A stretch of DNA of 64,000 bases from Nocardia brevicatena NBRC 12119 (lineage in GTDB: Bacteria > Actinomycetota > Actinomycetes > Mycobacteriales > Mycobacteriaceae). The DNA is taken from positions 36,060 to 100,059 of the forward strand of contig NZ_BAFU01000078.1 of NCBI RefSeq assembly GCF_000308495.1, read 5' to 3'. The position numbers were made by a program, and so were the translations under genes. The notes beneath the pieces were generated by a model. It was given only the letters and a program-made list of their open reading frames with translations, had not been told where the DNA came from and did no database searches. This document shows, in pieces, positions 18,263 to 26,963 of this stretch; within the stretch, counting starts at the first letter, position 1, and every line of letters begins with the position of its first letter.

Positions 18263-18919
18263 ATGCCACTGCTGACCGACCCCGCCGCCATCGCCGGGCT
18301 CGTAACCCGTGAGGTGCGCACCGGAACCCGGGACGGGGCACCGACCAGGATCGCTGTCGCTCGACGCAGTTACCCCACCGACCGCGCCGACCTCTGGGAC
18401 GCGGTGACCAATATCGAACGGATTCCGCGCTGGTTCCTGCCGATCAGCGGTGAGCTGCGGGTCGGCGGTCGCTACCGGCTCGAGGGCAACGCGCACGGTG
18501 TCGTCGAACAGTGCGACGCACCGGAACGGTTCGCGGTGACATGGGAGATGGACAACCGGGTCTCCTGGCTGACCCTCGAGCTCACCGCCACCGCCGACGG
18601 CACCCAGCTCGAACTGGCGCACGAAGCGCCGGCCGACCCCGAGTTCTGGACGCAATACGGACCGGGCGCGGTCGGCGTGGGCTGGGATCTCGCCCTGATG
18701 GGACTGGGCCTGCATCTGGCGAGCGGAGCGCCGGTCGATCAGGCGGAGGCGATGCGTTTCCCGGCCACACCCGAAGGGGCGACATTCATCCGGACCGCGG
18801 CACTCGAATGGGCGGACGCGGCGACCGACGATGGCGACGACCCGAACGCCGCACAAGCCGCGGCCGCGCGGACCATCGACGCCTACACCGCCGTTCCCGA
18901 GGACGGCTCCGACTCCTGA
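18263..18919 (+). CDS. SRPBCC / AHSA1-family protein
   Basis: A 218-residue START/SRPBCC-fold protein. Diagnostic parts are SYPTDRADLWDAVTNIERIPRWFLPI, GGRYRLEGNAHGVVEQCDAPERFAVTWEM and LELTATADGTQLELAHEA, the usual AHSA1-type hydrophobic-pocket pattern. Such proteins are often encoded with an ArsR repressor, as here: the stop shares one base with the next ATG (TGATG). The ligand is unknown. AAGGAGAGG precedes the ATG at 18263 and an ArsR-type palindrome covers the promoter. Confidence 0.85.
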   Translation: MPLLTDPAAIAGLVTREVRTGTRDGAPTRIAVARRSYPTDRADLWDAVTNIERIPRWFLPISGELRVGGRYRLEGNAHGVVEQCDAPERFAVTWEMDNRVSWLTLELTATADGTQLELAHEAPADPEFWTQYGPGAVGVGWDLALMGLGLHLASGAPVDQAEAMRFPATPEGATFIRTAALEWADAATDDGDDPNAAQAAAARTIDAYTAVPEDGSDS

Positions 18920-19326
18920 TGGACGGTTCCGCGGCAAAGATCTTCGAGGCGCTCGGCGACCCTGTCCGTCGCTGCATCCTCGAACTGGTGGCGACCGGCG
19001 AGCAGCCCGCGGGCACGATCGTCACCGCTGTCCAGGAACACACGTCGATCTCACAGCCCGGCGTCTCCCAGCACCTCAAGGTGCTCCGGGATGCCGGGCT
19101 GGTGAGCGTCCGCGCGGAGGGCACCCGACGGCTGTACAGCCTCGATCCCACGGGTCTCGATACGGCTCGGACCTGGCTGGCCGCACTCGTCGACCCATTG
19201 CACCAGTTCGCCCAGCCGCTCGACGCCCTCGCCACCGAGATCGCTCGCGGCAAACGGGCCCGCCGCGCGGCCGGAGTCCCGCGGCCCGGAGACGAGTCTC
19301 CCGGACGGGAGATACGCCACGCCTGA
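18919..19326 (+). CDS. ArsR-family transcriptional repressor
   Basis: A 135-residue winged-helix repressor. The family opening IFEALGDPVRRCILELVATG is followed by the recognition helix SISQPGVSQHLKVLRDAGLV and the wing RAEGTRRLYSLDP. There is no Cys metal box, so it belongs to the non-metal ArsR group often paired with SRPBCC proteins. It is coupled to the preceding gene. The palindrome at 18235-18250 is its likely operator. Confidence 0.88.
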   Translation: MDGSAAKIFEALGDPVRRCILELVATGEQPAGTIVTAVQEHTSISQPGVSQHLKVLRDAGLVSVRAEGTRRLYSLDPTGLDTARTWLAALVDPLHQFAQPLDALATEIARGKRARRAAGVPRPGDESPGREIRHA

Positions 19327-19505
19327 CCGAGGGTTCGTACCGGGTGGGTCGTGCCGGAAAGCGCGGATTTCCTGCCGTAATCCGGCGAGGGGCGCGTCTT
19401 CGTCCCGGCATGCGCACAGCGCACGCCGAGCCACGCCGAGACAAGCGCGATGGCAGACCCCGGCGTGGAGACGAGAGGTCCCTGAGCACGCGGACTACGA
19501 GCAGG

Positions 19506-20381
19506 TCAGCCCGATGGTCGGCCGGTGTCCCAGAGTCGTGGGAGTGACTGCCGGATCGCATCGGTGAGCGCCTGCTCGGCGTGATTGGGGGTGCTGTGGC
19601 GGTGGATCAGCACGAATTCCACGGTCCCGGGGTCGGGAAGACCGAGCCGGTCGCCGATCGGGACGAGTCCGTCGGGCAGGAGAGAACGGGGGTGCACGAT
19701 GTAGCCGAGTCCGGCCAGTACCGCCGCACGTAGCCCGGCACGGGAGTTGGCCGTGCATGCGGGGCGGAGGGGCAGTCCCGCGTCGTGCAGGGCGGCGTAC
19801 GCGCAAGACCGGGTGATGCTCGGTGGTGGATAGGCAACCAGGGGCACCGGGTCGGTGGCATCGCGATCACCGGTATCGGCCGGACCGGCCCACACCAATT
19901 GATCACTGTGGATGGGTTGCCCATGGGTTTCTCCCGGGCGGCGCATGACGAAGGCGAGATCCAGGTCGCCTGCTTGGAGCCGCTCGTGAACGGTGCGGCT
20001 CAGTCCGACGGTCAACTGGAGGTCGACCCGCGGATATCGGGCGCGGAAACCACGCAGGATTTGCGGCAGACCTCGGGCCACGAGGTCTTCGGCGGCACCG
20101 AACCGTAGCGGACCGGACAGCACCGACTCGGCGAAGTAGCGGTAGGCCCGCTCATGGGCCTCGAGGATCGCTTGCCCGAATCCCACCATCGCGGTGCCGT
20201 CAGGCGTCAATTCCATGCGGTGGGTATCGCGTGACAACAGCACCGCGCCCGCCTGCCGTTCCAGCCGGGCGATGTGACCGCTGATGGTCGACTGTCGTAC
20301 CCCGAGTTGCTCGGCGGCGGCGGAGAAACTGCCGGCCCGGACGACTGTCAAGAAGCTGCGTACCAGGTTCGGATCGAACAT
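19506..20381 (-). CDS. LysR-family transcriptional regulator
   Basis: A 291-residue LysR regulator. The start at ATG 20381 is fixed by GGAGGTGGG directly upstream on the minus strand. The N-terminal HTH reads FLTVVRAGSFSAAAEQLGVR then QSTISGHIARLERQAG; the C-terminal effector domain holds GPLRFGAAEDLVARGLPQIL. It is divergent from an SBF-like transporter gene with a 20-bp dyad between them, the usual LysR arrangement for an inducible neighbour. The effector is unknown. Confidence 0.88.
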   Translation of the reverse strand: MFDPNLVRSFLTVVRAGSFSAAAEQLGVRQSTISGHIARLERQAGAVLLSRDTHRMELTPDGTAMVGFGQAILEAHERAYRYFAESVLSGPLRFGAAEDLVARGLPQILRGFRARYPRVDLQLTVGLSRTVHERLQAGDLDLAFVMRRPGETHGQPIHSDQLVWAGPADTGDRDATDPVPLVAYPPPSITRSCAYAALHDAGLPLRPACTANSRAGLRAAVLAGLGYIVHPRSLLPDGLVPIGDRLGLPDPGTVEFVLIHRHSTPNHAEQALTDAIRQSLPRLWDTGRPSG

Positions 20382-20404
20382 CCCACCTCCTATCACGGAT
20401 CGCG

Positions 20405-20424
20405 ATGACAATTATCGCTGTCAT
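20405..20424. promoter_or_regulatory. dyad between lysR and the SBF-like gene
   Basis: ATGACA-N8-TGTCAT is a perfect 6-bp inverted repeat lying 24 bp from the LysR start and 40 bp before the transporter start. Size and place suit a LysR recognition site serving both promoters. Confidence 0.55.
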
Positions 20425-20463
20425 CTTGTTTCCAGATAACGTACCGGTGGGTACGGTGGCGGC

Positions 20464-21444
20464 GTGAAGTTTGCGCAGGCGTTCGACGGGTTCGTGATGG
20501 CGATATTCGGAATGGTCGCGGTCGCTGTGCTCCTGCCCGCCCAGGGCGCGTTCATGGAGGCCGCGCAGTGGCTCGTGAAACTGGCGATCGCGGTGCTGTT
20601 CCTGCTGTACGGCATGCGTCTGGCGCCGTCCGAGGCGCTCGCCGGCCTCCGGCAGTGGCGCTTGCACGGGACGATCCTGGCCATCACCTACATCCTGTTC
20701 CCGTTGATCGGTCTGGCCGCGTGGGCACTCACCTCCGGAGCAATCGCCGACGAGCTGCGTGCCGGGCTGTTGTTTCTGAGCCTGGTGCCCTCCACGGTGC
20801 AATCATCGATCGCCTTCACCTCGATCGCAGGGGGAAATCTCCCGGGAGCCATCGTCAGCGCGTCCTTTTCCAATCTCCTCGGGGTGTTCGTCACACCGCT
20901 ACTCGTGATCACGCTGATCGACACCGCGGGGTCCGCGCATATCGATCCGTCCACAGCTGTGTACATCGTCGTACAGTTGCTGGTTCCATTCCTGATCGGA
21001 CAGGCGCTGCGACCGAGGCTCGGCCCGTGGTTGCAGCGGCATCGCCGTGCGGCGACATCGGTCGATCGCGGATCGATCCTGCTGGTGGTCTATGCCGCGT
21101 TCAGTGAGGGAATGAACGAACATATCTGGAGTACGACCTCGCCCGGCCAGATCCTCATCGTGAGCGCTATATGCTGCACAGTCCTCGCCACCGTCCTGGT
21201 CACCTGCACGCTGGTGGCCCGCCGTCTCCGTTTCGAATGGGCCGACCGGATCGTGATCATCTTCTGCGGGTCCAAGAAGAGCCTGGCGACCGGTCTGCCG
21301 ATGGCGACGGTCCTGTTCACCGGACAGCCGGTCGGACTGCTGGTATTGCCGCTGATGATCTTCCACCAGATCCAGTTGATCGTCTGCGCCTGGCTCGCGT
21401 CGTCGTTCGCCGCGAAACGTGCAGTCACCGACCTGGCCCCGTAG
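20464..21444 (+). CDS. SBF-like (bile acid:sodium symporter family) transporter
   Basis: A 326-residue membrane protein with about nine or ten helices, resembling the SBF-like group (YocS/bacterial bile-acid symporter homologues). Supporting segments are WLVKLAIAVLFLLYGMRLAP, LVPSTVQSSIAFTSIAGGNLPGAIVSASFSN and FCGSKKSLATGLPMATVLF, which match the paired-repeat motifs of the family. Bacterial members move organic anions with Na+ or H+; bile acid itself is not implied. It starts at the GTG at 20464 and is divergent from LysR. Its end overlaps the convergent acyl-CoA dehydrogenase gene by 20 bases. Confidence 0.83.
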   Translation: MKFAQAFDGFVMAIFGMVAVAVLLPAQGAFMEAAQWLVKLAIAVLFLLYGMRLAPSEALAGLRQWRLHGTILAITYILFPLIGLAAWALTSGAIADELRAGLLFLSLVPSTVQSSIAFTSIAGGNLPGAIVSASFSNLLGVFVTPLLVITLIDTAGSAHIDPSTAVYIVVQLLVPFLIGQALRPRLGPWLQRHRRAATSVDRGSILLVVYAAFSEGMNEHIWSTTSPGQILIVSAICCTVLATVLVTCTLVARRLRFEWADRIVIIFCGSKKSLATGLPMATVLFTGQPVGLLVLPLMIFHQIQLIVCAWLASSFAAKRAVTDLAP

Positions 21445-22618
21445 TTTCGGCCGGCTCCCCCCCGGTGCCGTACACGCGCACCAGCCGGCGTGCGGTGGCC
21501 TCGATGTGGAACTCGTCCGCGCCGTCGAGGATTCGGGCCGCGCGAGCGACCCGGAGCAGACGCGTTAGGCCCGTGGCGGCCGTGAGTCCTTCGGCACCGA
21601 AGACCTGAATCGCCGAGTCCACCGCGGTGGTCAACGCGCGGGACGCGGACACCTTGGCCAGACTCACCTCGATCTGCGCCGGTTCACCGGCCGCGACGAG
21701 CCGCGCCGCCCGGTTGGTGACGAGCCGGGCGGACCGCACCGCCAATTCGGCCTCGAACAGCAACCGCTGCACCAGTTGCCGATCGGCCAGCACACCGTCC
21801 CCGAGCCGGCGATGCGCAGCCCGCGCGGCCAGTTGCTCGAGCGCGCGCTGCGCCTGACCGACCCACCGCAGCGCGCGCAGGGTGCGGCCCAGGGCGAGGC
21901 GTTCCCCGGCGATGGCCGACCCGGCGCCCACCGCGCCGACCAGGTGTGTTCCCGGCACCGCGATATCGTCGAAGGCGAGCTCGTACTGTCCGCCGACGCC
22001 CAGGACGTCGAGTTCGCGGACCACCTCGAAACCGGGTGCGTCGGTGGGCACGGCCACAATGGACAGCGCCTCGCGCGCGGGTCCGTCGCCGGTGCGGGCG
22101 ACGACGAGGACGAGATCGGCGCGGCCGGCGCCGCTGGTGAACCATTTGCGGCCGGTGATCCGCCATCCGTCACCGTCGCGGACCGCACGCGTGCGCAGCG
22201 CCGCCGGGTCGGAACCGGCCACGCCGGGTTCGGTCATGGCGTAGGCCACCCGGAGCCGTCCCGCCACCAGATCGGGCAGCACCGCCTCGCGCAGCCGCGG
22301 GTGCGCATGCGCGGCGAGCATACGCGCGGTGAGCAGGGACGCCGAACCCAGCGCCTCGGGCCCGTGATCGCTGCGGCCCTCGACCTCGGCGACGGCGAAG
22401 TACTCCGGCAGCGACAACCCCCCGCCCCCGTACTCGACGGGTAGCGGCAACGCCCACAGTCCCGCCTCCACGGCCAGGTCACGCAACCGATCCCAGGTCG
22501 CGACCTCCCCGGCGTCGAGCGTGGCCTCGACCGGAACGACTTGGCGCACAACGAAATCCCGGATCCGCCGCTGCAACGGTGTCGGGGACTGCTCGACACC
22601 GCGTATGGGGTCACTCAT
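21425..22618 (-). CDS. acyl-CoA dehydrogenase family protein
   Basis: A 397-residue flavin-dependent acyl-CoA dehydrogenase. Motifs are LPVEYGGGGLSLPEYF, AYAMTEPGVAGSDPAALRTRA and ITGRKWFTSGAG, with the late QVFGAEGLTAATGLTRLLR and GADEFHIEATARR. The last segment takes the place of the usual YEGT active-site Glu, as in the ACAD10/11-like group, so the catalytic base is not the classical one. It is divergent from a CoA-transferase/ligase pair, with only 87 bases between. The three may handle one organic acid, although the substrate cannot be inferred. ATG at 22618. Confidence 0.85.
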   Translation of the reverse strand: MSDPIRGVEQSPTPLQRRIRDFVVRQVVPVEATLDAGEVATWDRLRDLAVEAGLWALPLPVEYGGGGLSLPEYFAVAEVEGRSDHGPEALGSASLLTARMLAAHAHPRLREAVLPDLVAGRLRVAYAMTEPGVAGSDPAALRTRAVRDGDGWRITGRKWFTSGAGRADLVLVVARTGDGPAREALSIVAVPTDAPGFEVVRELDVLGVGGQYELAFDDIAVPGTHLVGAVGAGSAIAGERLALGRTLRALRWVGQAQRALEQLAARAAHRRLGDGVLADRQLVQRLLFEAELAVRSARLVTNRAARLVAAGEPAQIEVSLAKVSASRALTTAVDSAIQVFGAEGLTAATGLTRLLRVARAARILDGADEFHIEATARRLVRVYGTGGEPAETTGPGR

Positions 22619-22705
22619 ACGCAGATCACACCATCCGGCCGGAACCGAACGGGCACGGCGCCCGACCTTGTGGACATCCGCAGTTGTCTCGGTGGAAGGC
22701 CGGTC

Positions 22706-24388
22706 ATGACGAAAACCTCCCTACTCGCCCGGGCGATTCCGCAGTTGTCGACGGGATCCACGGCATCCGTCGGCGGTGTGGGCGCCGCGGCGGATCTCGT
22801 GCGCCGTCAACTGCGCGCGCTCGGCGTCGCGGTCATCGACGCCCCCGAACCCGTCGACACGGCGGCGAACGCGCTGCTGCGGCTCGCCGACGGCCGGCGC
22901 CGCACGCTCATCGTGTCCTGGACCGAATCGGTCGCCGATCCGGCGATCACCGATGAGACGGCGGTCCAGGCCGGCTGCGGGGTGATGCACGTCAACGGCC
23001 GACGGGGCGGCCGACCCCGAGCCCTGATGGTGGACTACTGCGCCGCCGCCGCCGGCGCGCTCGGGATGACCGGGCTGCTGGCGAGCCTGTTGGTACCGGT
23101 CGACGAGCTGACCGTCCGGACCGGTGTCGCCGAGACCGCGCTGCTGGCGATATCGCAGTACCTGGCCGCGGCGGGCGCCGACGACCCGGAGGCGGTCGAC
23201 CTCGCACCGGGCGGACCGCCGTTCGTCAGCGCCGACGACGTCCGGTTCGAAATCGAATCGTTGCGGCCCGAGCCGTGGGCGGCGTTCTGGACCGCGCTCG
23301 GCATCGAACCGCGCACCGTCGGAAAGGGCTGGAAACCGTTCCAGTTCCGCTACGCCACGGCCACCGCACCGCTACCGTCCGCCCTGCACGACGCGACCCG
23401 GGCACACGGATTCGCGGCCCTCACCCGCGTCGCGGCCGAGGCCGGTGTCTCGGTGTGCCGGCTGTACCGGCCGGACGAACCGGCGACCCCGCGACCGGAC
23501 GCGCTCGCCGAACCATGGGCGGTCCGTATGCTGCCCAACGCAGCCGGCCGGCGGCGAGACCCACTGGCCGCCACGGTATCCGGTCCGCTGGCCGGGTTGC
23601 GGGTGCTGGAGGCGGGACGGCGCGTGCAGGCGCCGATGGCCGCCCACCTGCTGCGCCTGCTCGGTGCCCGGGTCACCCGGATCGAACCGCCCGGCGGTGA
23701 TCCACTGCGTGATATGCCGCCCTACAGCGGCGATGTCTCGGCCCGCTGGCTGGCCCTCAACCGCGACAAGGACGCCGTCGAATTCGACATCACCTCGCCC
23801 GACGACCGGGCCGCGCTGCGGGCGGCAGCGACCGAAACCGATGTCTTCCTGCACAACTGGGCTCCCGGCAAGGCCGAGGAACTGGGCCTGTCGGCCACCG
23901 ATCTGCCGCCCGGTCTCGTCTACACCTACACATCCGGATGGTCCGGGCTCGAACTCGACGACCTCCCTCCGGGCACCGATTTCATGGTGCAGGCCCGCAC
24001 CGGTCTGGCGTATCTCGTCGACACCCCCGAAACACCGCCGGCGCCGTCGTTGATGACCCTGCTCGACGTCCTGGGCGGCATTCTGGGAGCCGAGGCCACC
24101 GTGATCGGGCTGCTGGCGCGCCGCGAGACATCCGGCGGTGTCGCGGTCGAGAGCAGTCTGCTCGGTGCCGCCGATACCCTGCGGCGGCACGGCCTCACCT
24201 CGGTGGAAGCCGCTCTGCGGCAACCGTTCCGATCCGGCGGCGTATGGCACGCCGGTGCCGGCCGTGACGCGACCGTCACCGTCACCACCGATCTCGCCGA
24301 CCTGCTCACCGACCCCCGATTCGCGACGGTCATCGGTCGCGACGAGCACGGTTGTCCGGCCCTGACCACTCCCTGGAGACTGTCGTGA
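22706..24388 (+). CDS. CoA-transferase family III (CaiB/BaiF) with an extra N-terminal half
   Basis: A 560-residue protein, longer than the usual CaiB/BaiF size of about 400. The canonical family opening, PLAGLRVLEAGRRVQAPMAAH then RLLGARVTRIEPPGGDP, appears only near residue 295 and continues through LNRDKDAVEFDI and an SLMTLLDVLGG segment, where the family's catalytic Asp is expected. Residues 1-290 look like a decayed CaiB-like domain of C-terminal type (note TGVAETALLAISQYLAA). The chain therefore has a duplicated or rearranged layout. GGTGGAAGG precedes ATG 22706. It overlaps the ligase gene by 4 bases (GTGA), so CoA may pass between an acid and an acyl-CoA handled by both. Confidence 0.78.
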   Translation: MTKTSLLARAIPQLSTGSTASVGGVGAAADLVRRQLRALGVAVIDAPEPVDTAANALLRLADGRRRTLIVSWTESVADPAITDETAVQAGCGVMHVNGRRGGRPRALMVDYCAAAAGALGMTGLLASLLVPVDELTVRTGVAETALLAISQYLAAAGADDPEAVDLAPGGPPFVSADDVRFEIESLRPEPWAAFWTALGIEPRTVGKGWKPFQFRYATATAPLPSALHDATRAHGFAALTRVAAEAGVSVCRLYRPDEPATPRPDALAEPWAVRMLPNAAGRRRDPLAATVSGPLAGLRVLEAGRRVQAPMAAHLLRLLGARVTRIEPPGGDPLRDMPPYSGDVSARWLALNRDKDAVEFDITSPDDRAALRAAATETDVFLHNWAPGKAEELGLSATDLPPGLVYTYTSGWSGLELDDLPPGTDFMVQARTGLAYLVDTPETPPAPSLMTLLDVLGGILGAEATVIGLLARRETSGGVAVESSLLGAADTLRRHGLTSVEAALRQPFRSGGVWHAGAGRDATVTVTTDLADLLTDPRFATVIGRDEHGCPALTTPWRLS

Positions 24389-26082
24389 ACCGTATCGAGA
24401 ACGCCGGACACTACCGCGATCTGGTTCCCACCGATCTGCGCCGCACCTGGTCGCGGGCCGGCCACTACCCCGACCGCGATATCTACTCGATGTTCGCCGA
24501 GCACGTCGCGCGGCGGCCGGACGCCGAAGCGGTAATCGACGCCGACGGCACGGTCACCTACGCCGAACTCGACACTCTCGCCCGCCGCCTCGCCGCCGGG
24601 CTGGCCCGGTTGGGCATCGGCGCCGCCGACGTGGTGGCCGTTCAGTTGCCCAACAGCCGGCTGGCCTGCGCCGCGGATCTGGCCATCGCCGCCCTCGGCG
24701 CCATCGCACTGCCGTTCCCCATCGGACGCGGCAGCCGGGAGGCGGCCAACCTGGTCCGCCGCTCCGGCGCGGTCGCGGTGCTCGCACCGACCGAGCACAA
24801 CGGTTTCCACAATGCGGCGAACATCCGGGATATGAGCGCCGAACTGCCCTGCCTGCGCGCCGTGGTCAGCGTCGGCCACCACACCTGCCGCGGCTGCGTC
24901 CCCATTCACGCTCTGCTCGCCCCCGACCCCGACGGCTTCCGACCCGGTCGCCACGATCCCGACAGCCCGGCGCGGATTCTGGTCACCTCGGGTTCGGAGG
25001 CGGAACCGAAAATGGTCCTGTACTCCCATAACGCCCTGATAGGCGGCCGCGGCGCCATGCTCGCCACCTTGCACGACGATCCCGCCGCCATGCGCAATAT
25101 GTTCCTCGTGCCCTTGGCCTCGGCATTCGGTTCCAGCGGTACCGCGGTCACCCTCGCCGCGTTCGGCGCGAGCCTGGTACTGCAACCGAAATTCGATGCC
25201 GCGGCGACCCTTGCCGCCGTCGCCCGGGCCCGTCCGACACATCTGCTGGGTGTGCCGACCATGCTGCGCATGCTGCTCGACCATCCTCGGCTCGAGCAGA
25301 CCGATCTGTCGAGTCTGCGGGCCGTGGTGTTGGGCGGTTCGCCCCTCGACGCCGAAACCGCGCGGCGGGGACGTGAGCTCATGGGAGTTCCGATCATCAA
25401 CCTCTACGGCTCGGCCGACGGTGTATCCACCCACACCGCACTCGACGACCCGCACGAACGTGCCACCACCGCCGGCCGCCCCGATCCGGCCGTCGCCGAG
25501 ATCCGTATCGTCGACCGCGACGACGAACCGCTGCCCGCCGGTCGAGTGGGCGAAATCATCGCCCGCGGACCCATGTCCCCGCTGTGTTACGTCGATGCCC
25601 CCGACCTCGACCGCACACTCCGCACCCCCGACGGCTGGACCCGCACCGGCGATCTCGGCCGATTCGACGACGACGGCTACCTCACCGTCGTCGGCCGGAG
25701 CAAGGACGTCATCGTCCGCGGTGGTCTCAATATCAGCCCCGCCGAGGTCGAGGCGCTGCTCATCACCCACCCCGCCGTCACCGACGTCGCCTGTATCCCC
25801 GTCCCCGACCCGCATTACGGCGAACGGCTCTGCGCCTGTATCACCGCGACCCGGCCGGTCACCCTCGACGACCTCATCGGGCATCTGACCGCGGCAGGGC
25901 TCGAACCACGCAAATTTCCCGAACGCCTGCTCCGACTTCCCGCATTGCCGCTGGGACCCGCCGGAAAGGTCGACCGGCGCGCCCTCCGCGCGTACGCGCG
26001 AAGCCGAACCGCCGACGCCGGGCGAAGGAGGGACGACACCTCGGACATGGCAGGTGAGAGACCCAGTTCGACGCATGAGTGA
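24385..26082 (+). CDS. AMP-forming acyl-CoA ligase (class I adenylate-forming enzyme)
   Basis: A 565-residue ligase, starting at the GTG at 24385 with GGAG about 7 nt upstream. The N-terminal domain holds the P-loop-like VTSGSEAEPKMVLYSHN, altered from the standard S-G-T-T-G-x-P-K, where the second Thr/Gly pair is replaced by Ser-Glu-Ala-Glu. The middle holds NLYGSADGVST and WTRTGDLGRFDDDGYLTVVGR; the C-terminus holds RGGLNISPAEVE and GPAGKVDRRAL with the adenylation Lys. It activates a carboxylic acid with ATP and CoA. The substrate is unknown. It is coupled to the CoA-transferase gene and divergent from an acyl-CoA dehydrogenase. Confidence 0.83.
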   Translation: MNRIENAGHYRDLVPTDLRRTWSRAGHYPDRDIYSMFAEHVARRPDAEAVIDADGTVTYAELDTLARRLAAGLARLGIGAADVVAVQLPNSRLACAADLAIAALGAIALPFPIGRGSREAANLVRRSGAVAVLAPTEHNGFHNAANIRDMSAELPCLRAVVSVGHHTCRGCVPIHALLAPDPDGFRPGRHDPDSPARILVTSGSEAEPKMVLYSHNALIGGRGAMLATLHDDPAAMRNMFLVPLASAFGSSGTAVTLAAFGASLVLQPKFDAAATLAAVARARPTHLLGVPTMLRMLLDHPRLEQTDLSSLRAVVLGGSPLDAETARRGRELMGVPIINLYGSADGVSTHTALDDPHERATTAGRPDPAVAEIRIVDRDDEPLPAGRVGEIIARGPMSPLCYVDAPDLDRTLRTPDGWTRTGDLGRFDDDGYLTVVGRSKDVIVRGGLNISPAEVEALLITHPAVTDVACIPVPDPHYGERLCACITATRPVTLDDLIGHLTAAGLEPRKFPERLLRLPALPLGPAGKVDRRALRAYARSRTADAGRRRDDTSDMAGERPSSTHE

Positions 26083-26184
26083 CCCACATAACACCACTGC
26101 TGGGAACCACGGAGAGACCGCGGTCGACTTGTGGTCGACAGTAAGCTCTCGCTGAGCACAACACGATCGGAAGTAGAGACACAC

Positions 26185-26883
26185 ATGGTCTTCCGTAAGG
26201 GGGCCGCGGTAGCGGCCCTGGTTATCTCCGCCCTGGGAATCACCGCGGGCACCGCGGCAGCCGACCCGGTTCAGGACACGCCCGATATCCGATTCCGCGG
26301 CACTATCGTCGACCACTCGGTCGTTCTCGACATGGACGCCGGCTCGGTATCCGTCGCCGACAACCACCTGCGGTTCATCGATCGGCACGGCTCTACCGTC
26401 GCCTCGCTCCCACTCACCTACATTCGCGGCGGCACGGCGCTGCCGATCACGGCGCGACTCGACGGCGACAACTCCGTCACTCTGACCGCCGTCACCGATC
26501 CGGCCGCGGCACGGCCGGTCGACCCCGCCACCGCGGCGGAGCTCGAGGAGATCGCACACCCGGACAGCGACGCCCTGAACGACTTCGGCATGGCGATGAT
26601 GACGGCCACCACCGTTGGCAGCCTGCTCGGCAGCGCGATCGGCGCGGGAATCGGCTGTGTGGCCGGCGGGATCGTCGGCGCGGCCGCCGGCGTGATCGTG
26701 ACCATCGGTCTGCTCGCCATCCCCGGCGCGATCGGCGGCTGCCTCATCACCGGTGCCGCGCTCGGCGCCATAGGCGCGGTCGCCGGAACGGTTATCGTCG
26801 GTCTGCCCGCCCTTGTCGCCGCCGGAATCCGGTTCTGGGAAGATACGCACCCGCCGGCGATACCCGCTCCGCACGAAGCCTGA
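26185..26883 (+). CDS. secreted/membrane-associated protein with glycine-zipper region
   Basis: A 232-residue exported protein. A signal peptide (residues 1 to about 28) ends at an AXA-type site (TAAADP). A polar beta-rich domain of about 100 residues follows, then from about 150 to 210 a hydrophobic stretch full of small residues (GSAIGAGIGC, AGGIVGAAAG, ALGAIGAVAG). G-x3-G spacings of this kind let helices pack in membranes, so it may insert in the cell envelope. Proteins with this layout are frequent in Nocardia; I can give no function. I start it at ATG 26185. Two GGTCGAC repeats at 26122 and 26133 lie in its promoter region. Confidence 0.75.
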   Translation: MVFRKGAAVAALVISALGITAGTAAADPVQDTPDIRFRGTIVDHSVVLDMDAGSVSVADNHLRFIDRHGSTVASLPLTYIRGGTALPITARLDGDNSVTLTAVTDPAAARPVDPATAAELEEIAHPDSDALNDFGMAMMTATTVGSLLGSAIGAGIGCVAGGIVGAAAGVIVTIGLLAIPGAIGGCLITGAALGAIGAVAGTVIVGLPALVAAGIRFWEDTHPPAIPAPHEA

Positions 26884-26963
26884 TTCGGCCGACGGTGGTG
26901 CCGGCGGGCAAAACGTCCGCCGGCACCACCGCGCTTATTCCTGCATCAGTACACGCGAATCTC

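Noticed and set aside
17836-19425. A 17-base match CCCGGCATGCGCACAGC near 17836 and near 19405
   Set aside because: One copy is inside the ABC ATPase coding sequence and the other in a gap; no further copies noticed. Probably chance in GC-rich DNA.
23926-26874. A 982-codon open frame on the minus strand
   Set aside because: It lies opposite the CoA-transferase end, the ligase and the secreted protein, all of which have family motifs. The product is Gly/Asp/His-rich without domains, a typical GC-rich antisense shadow.
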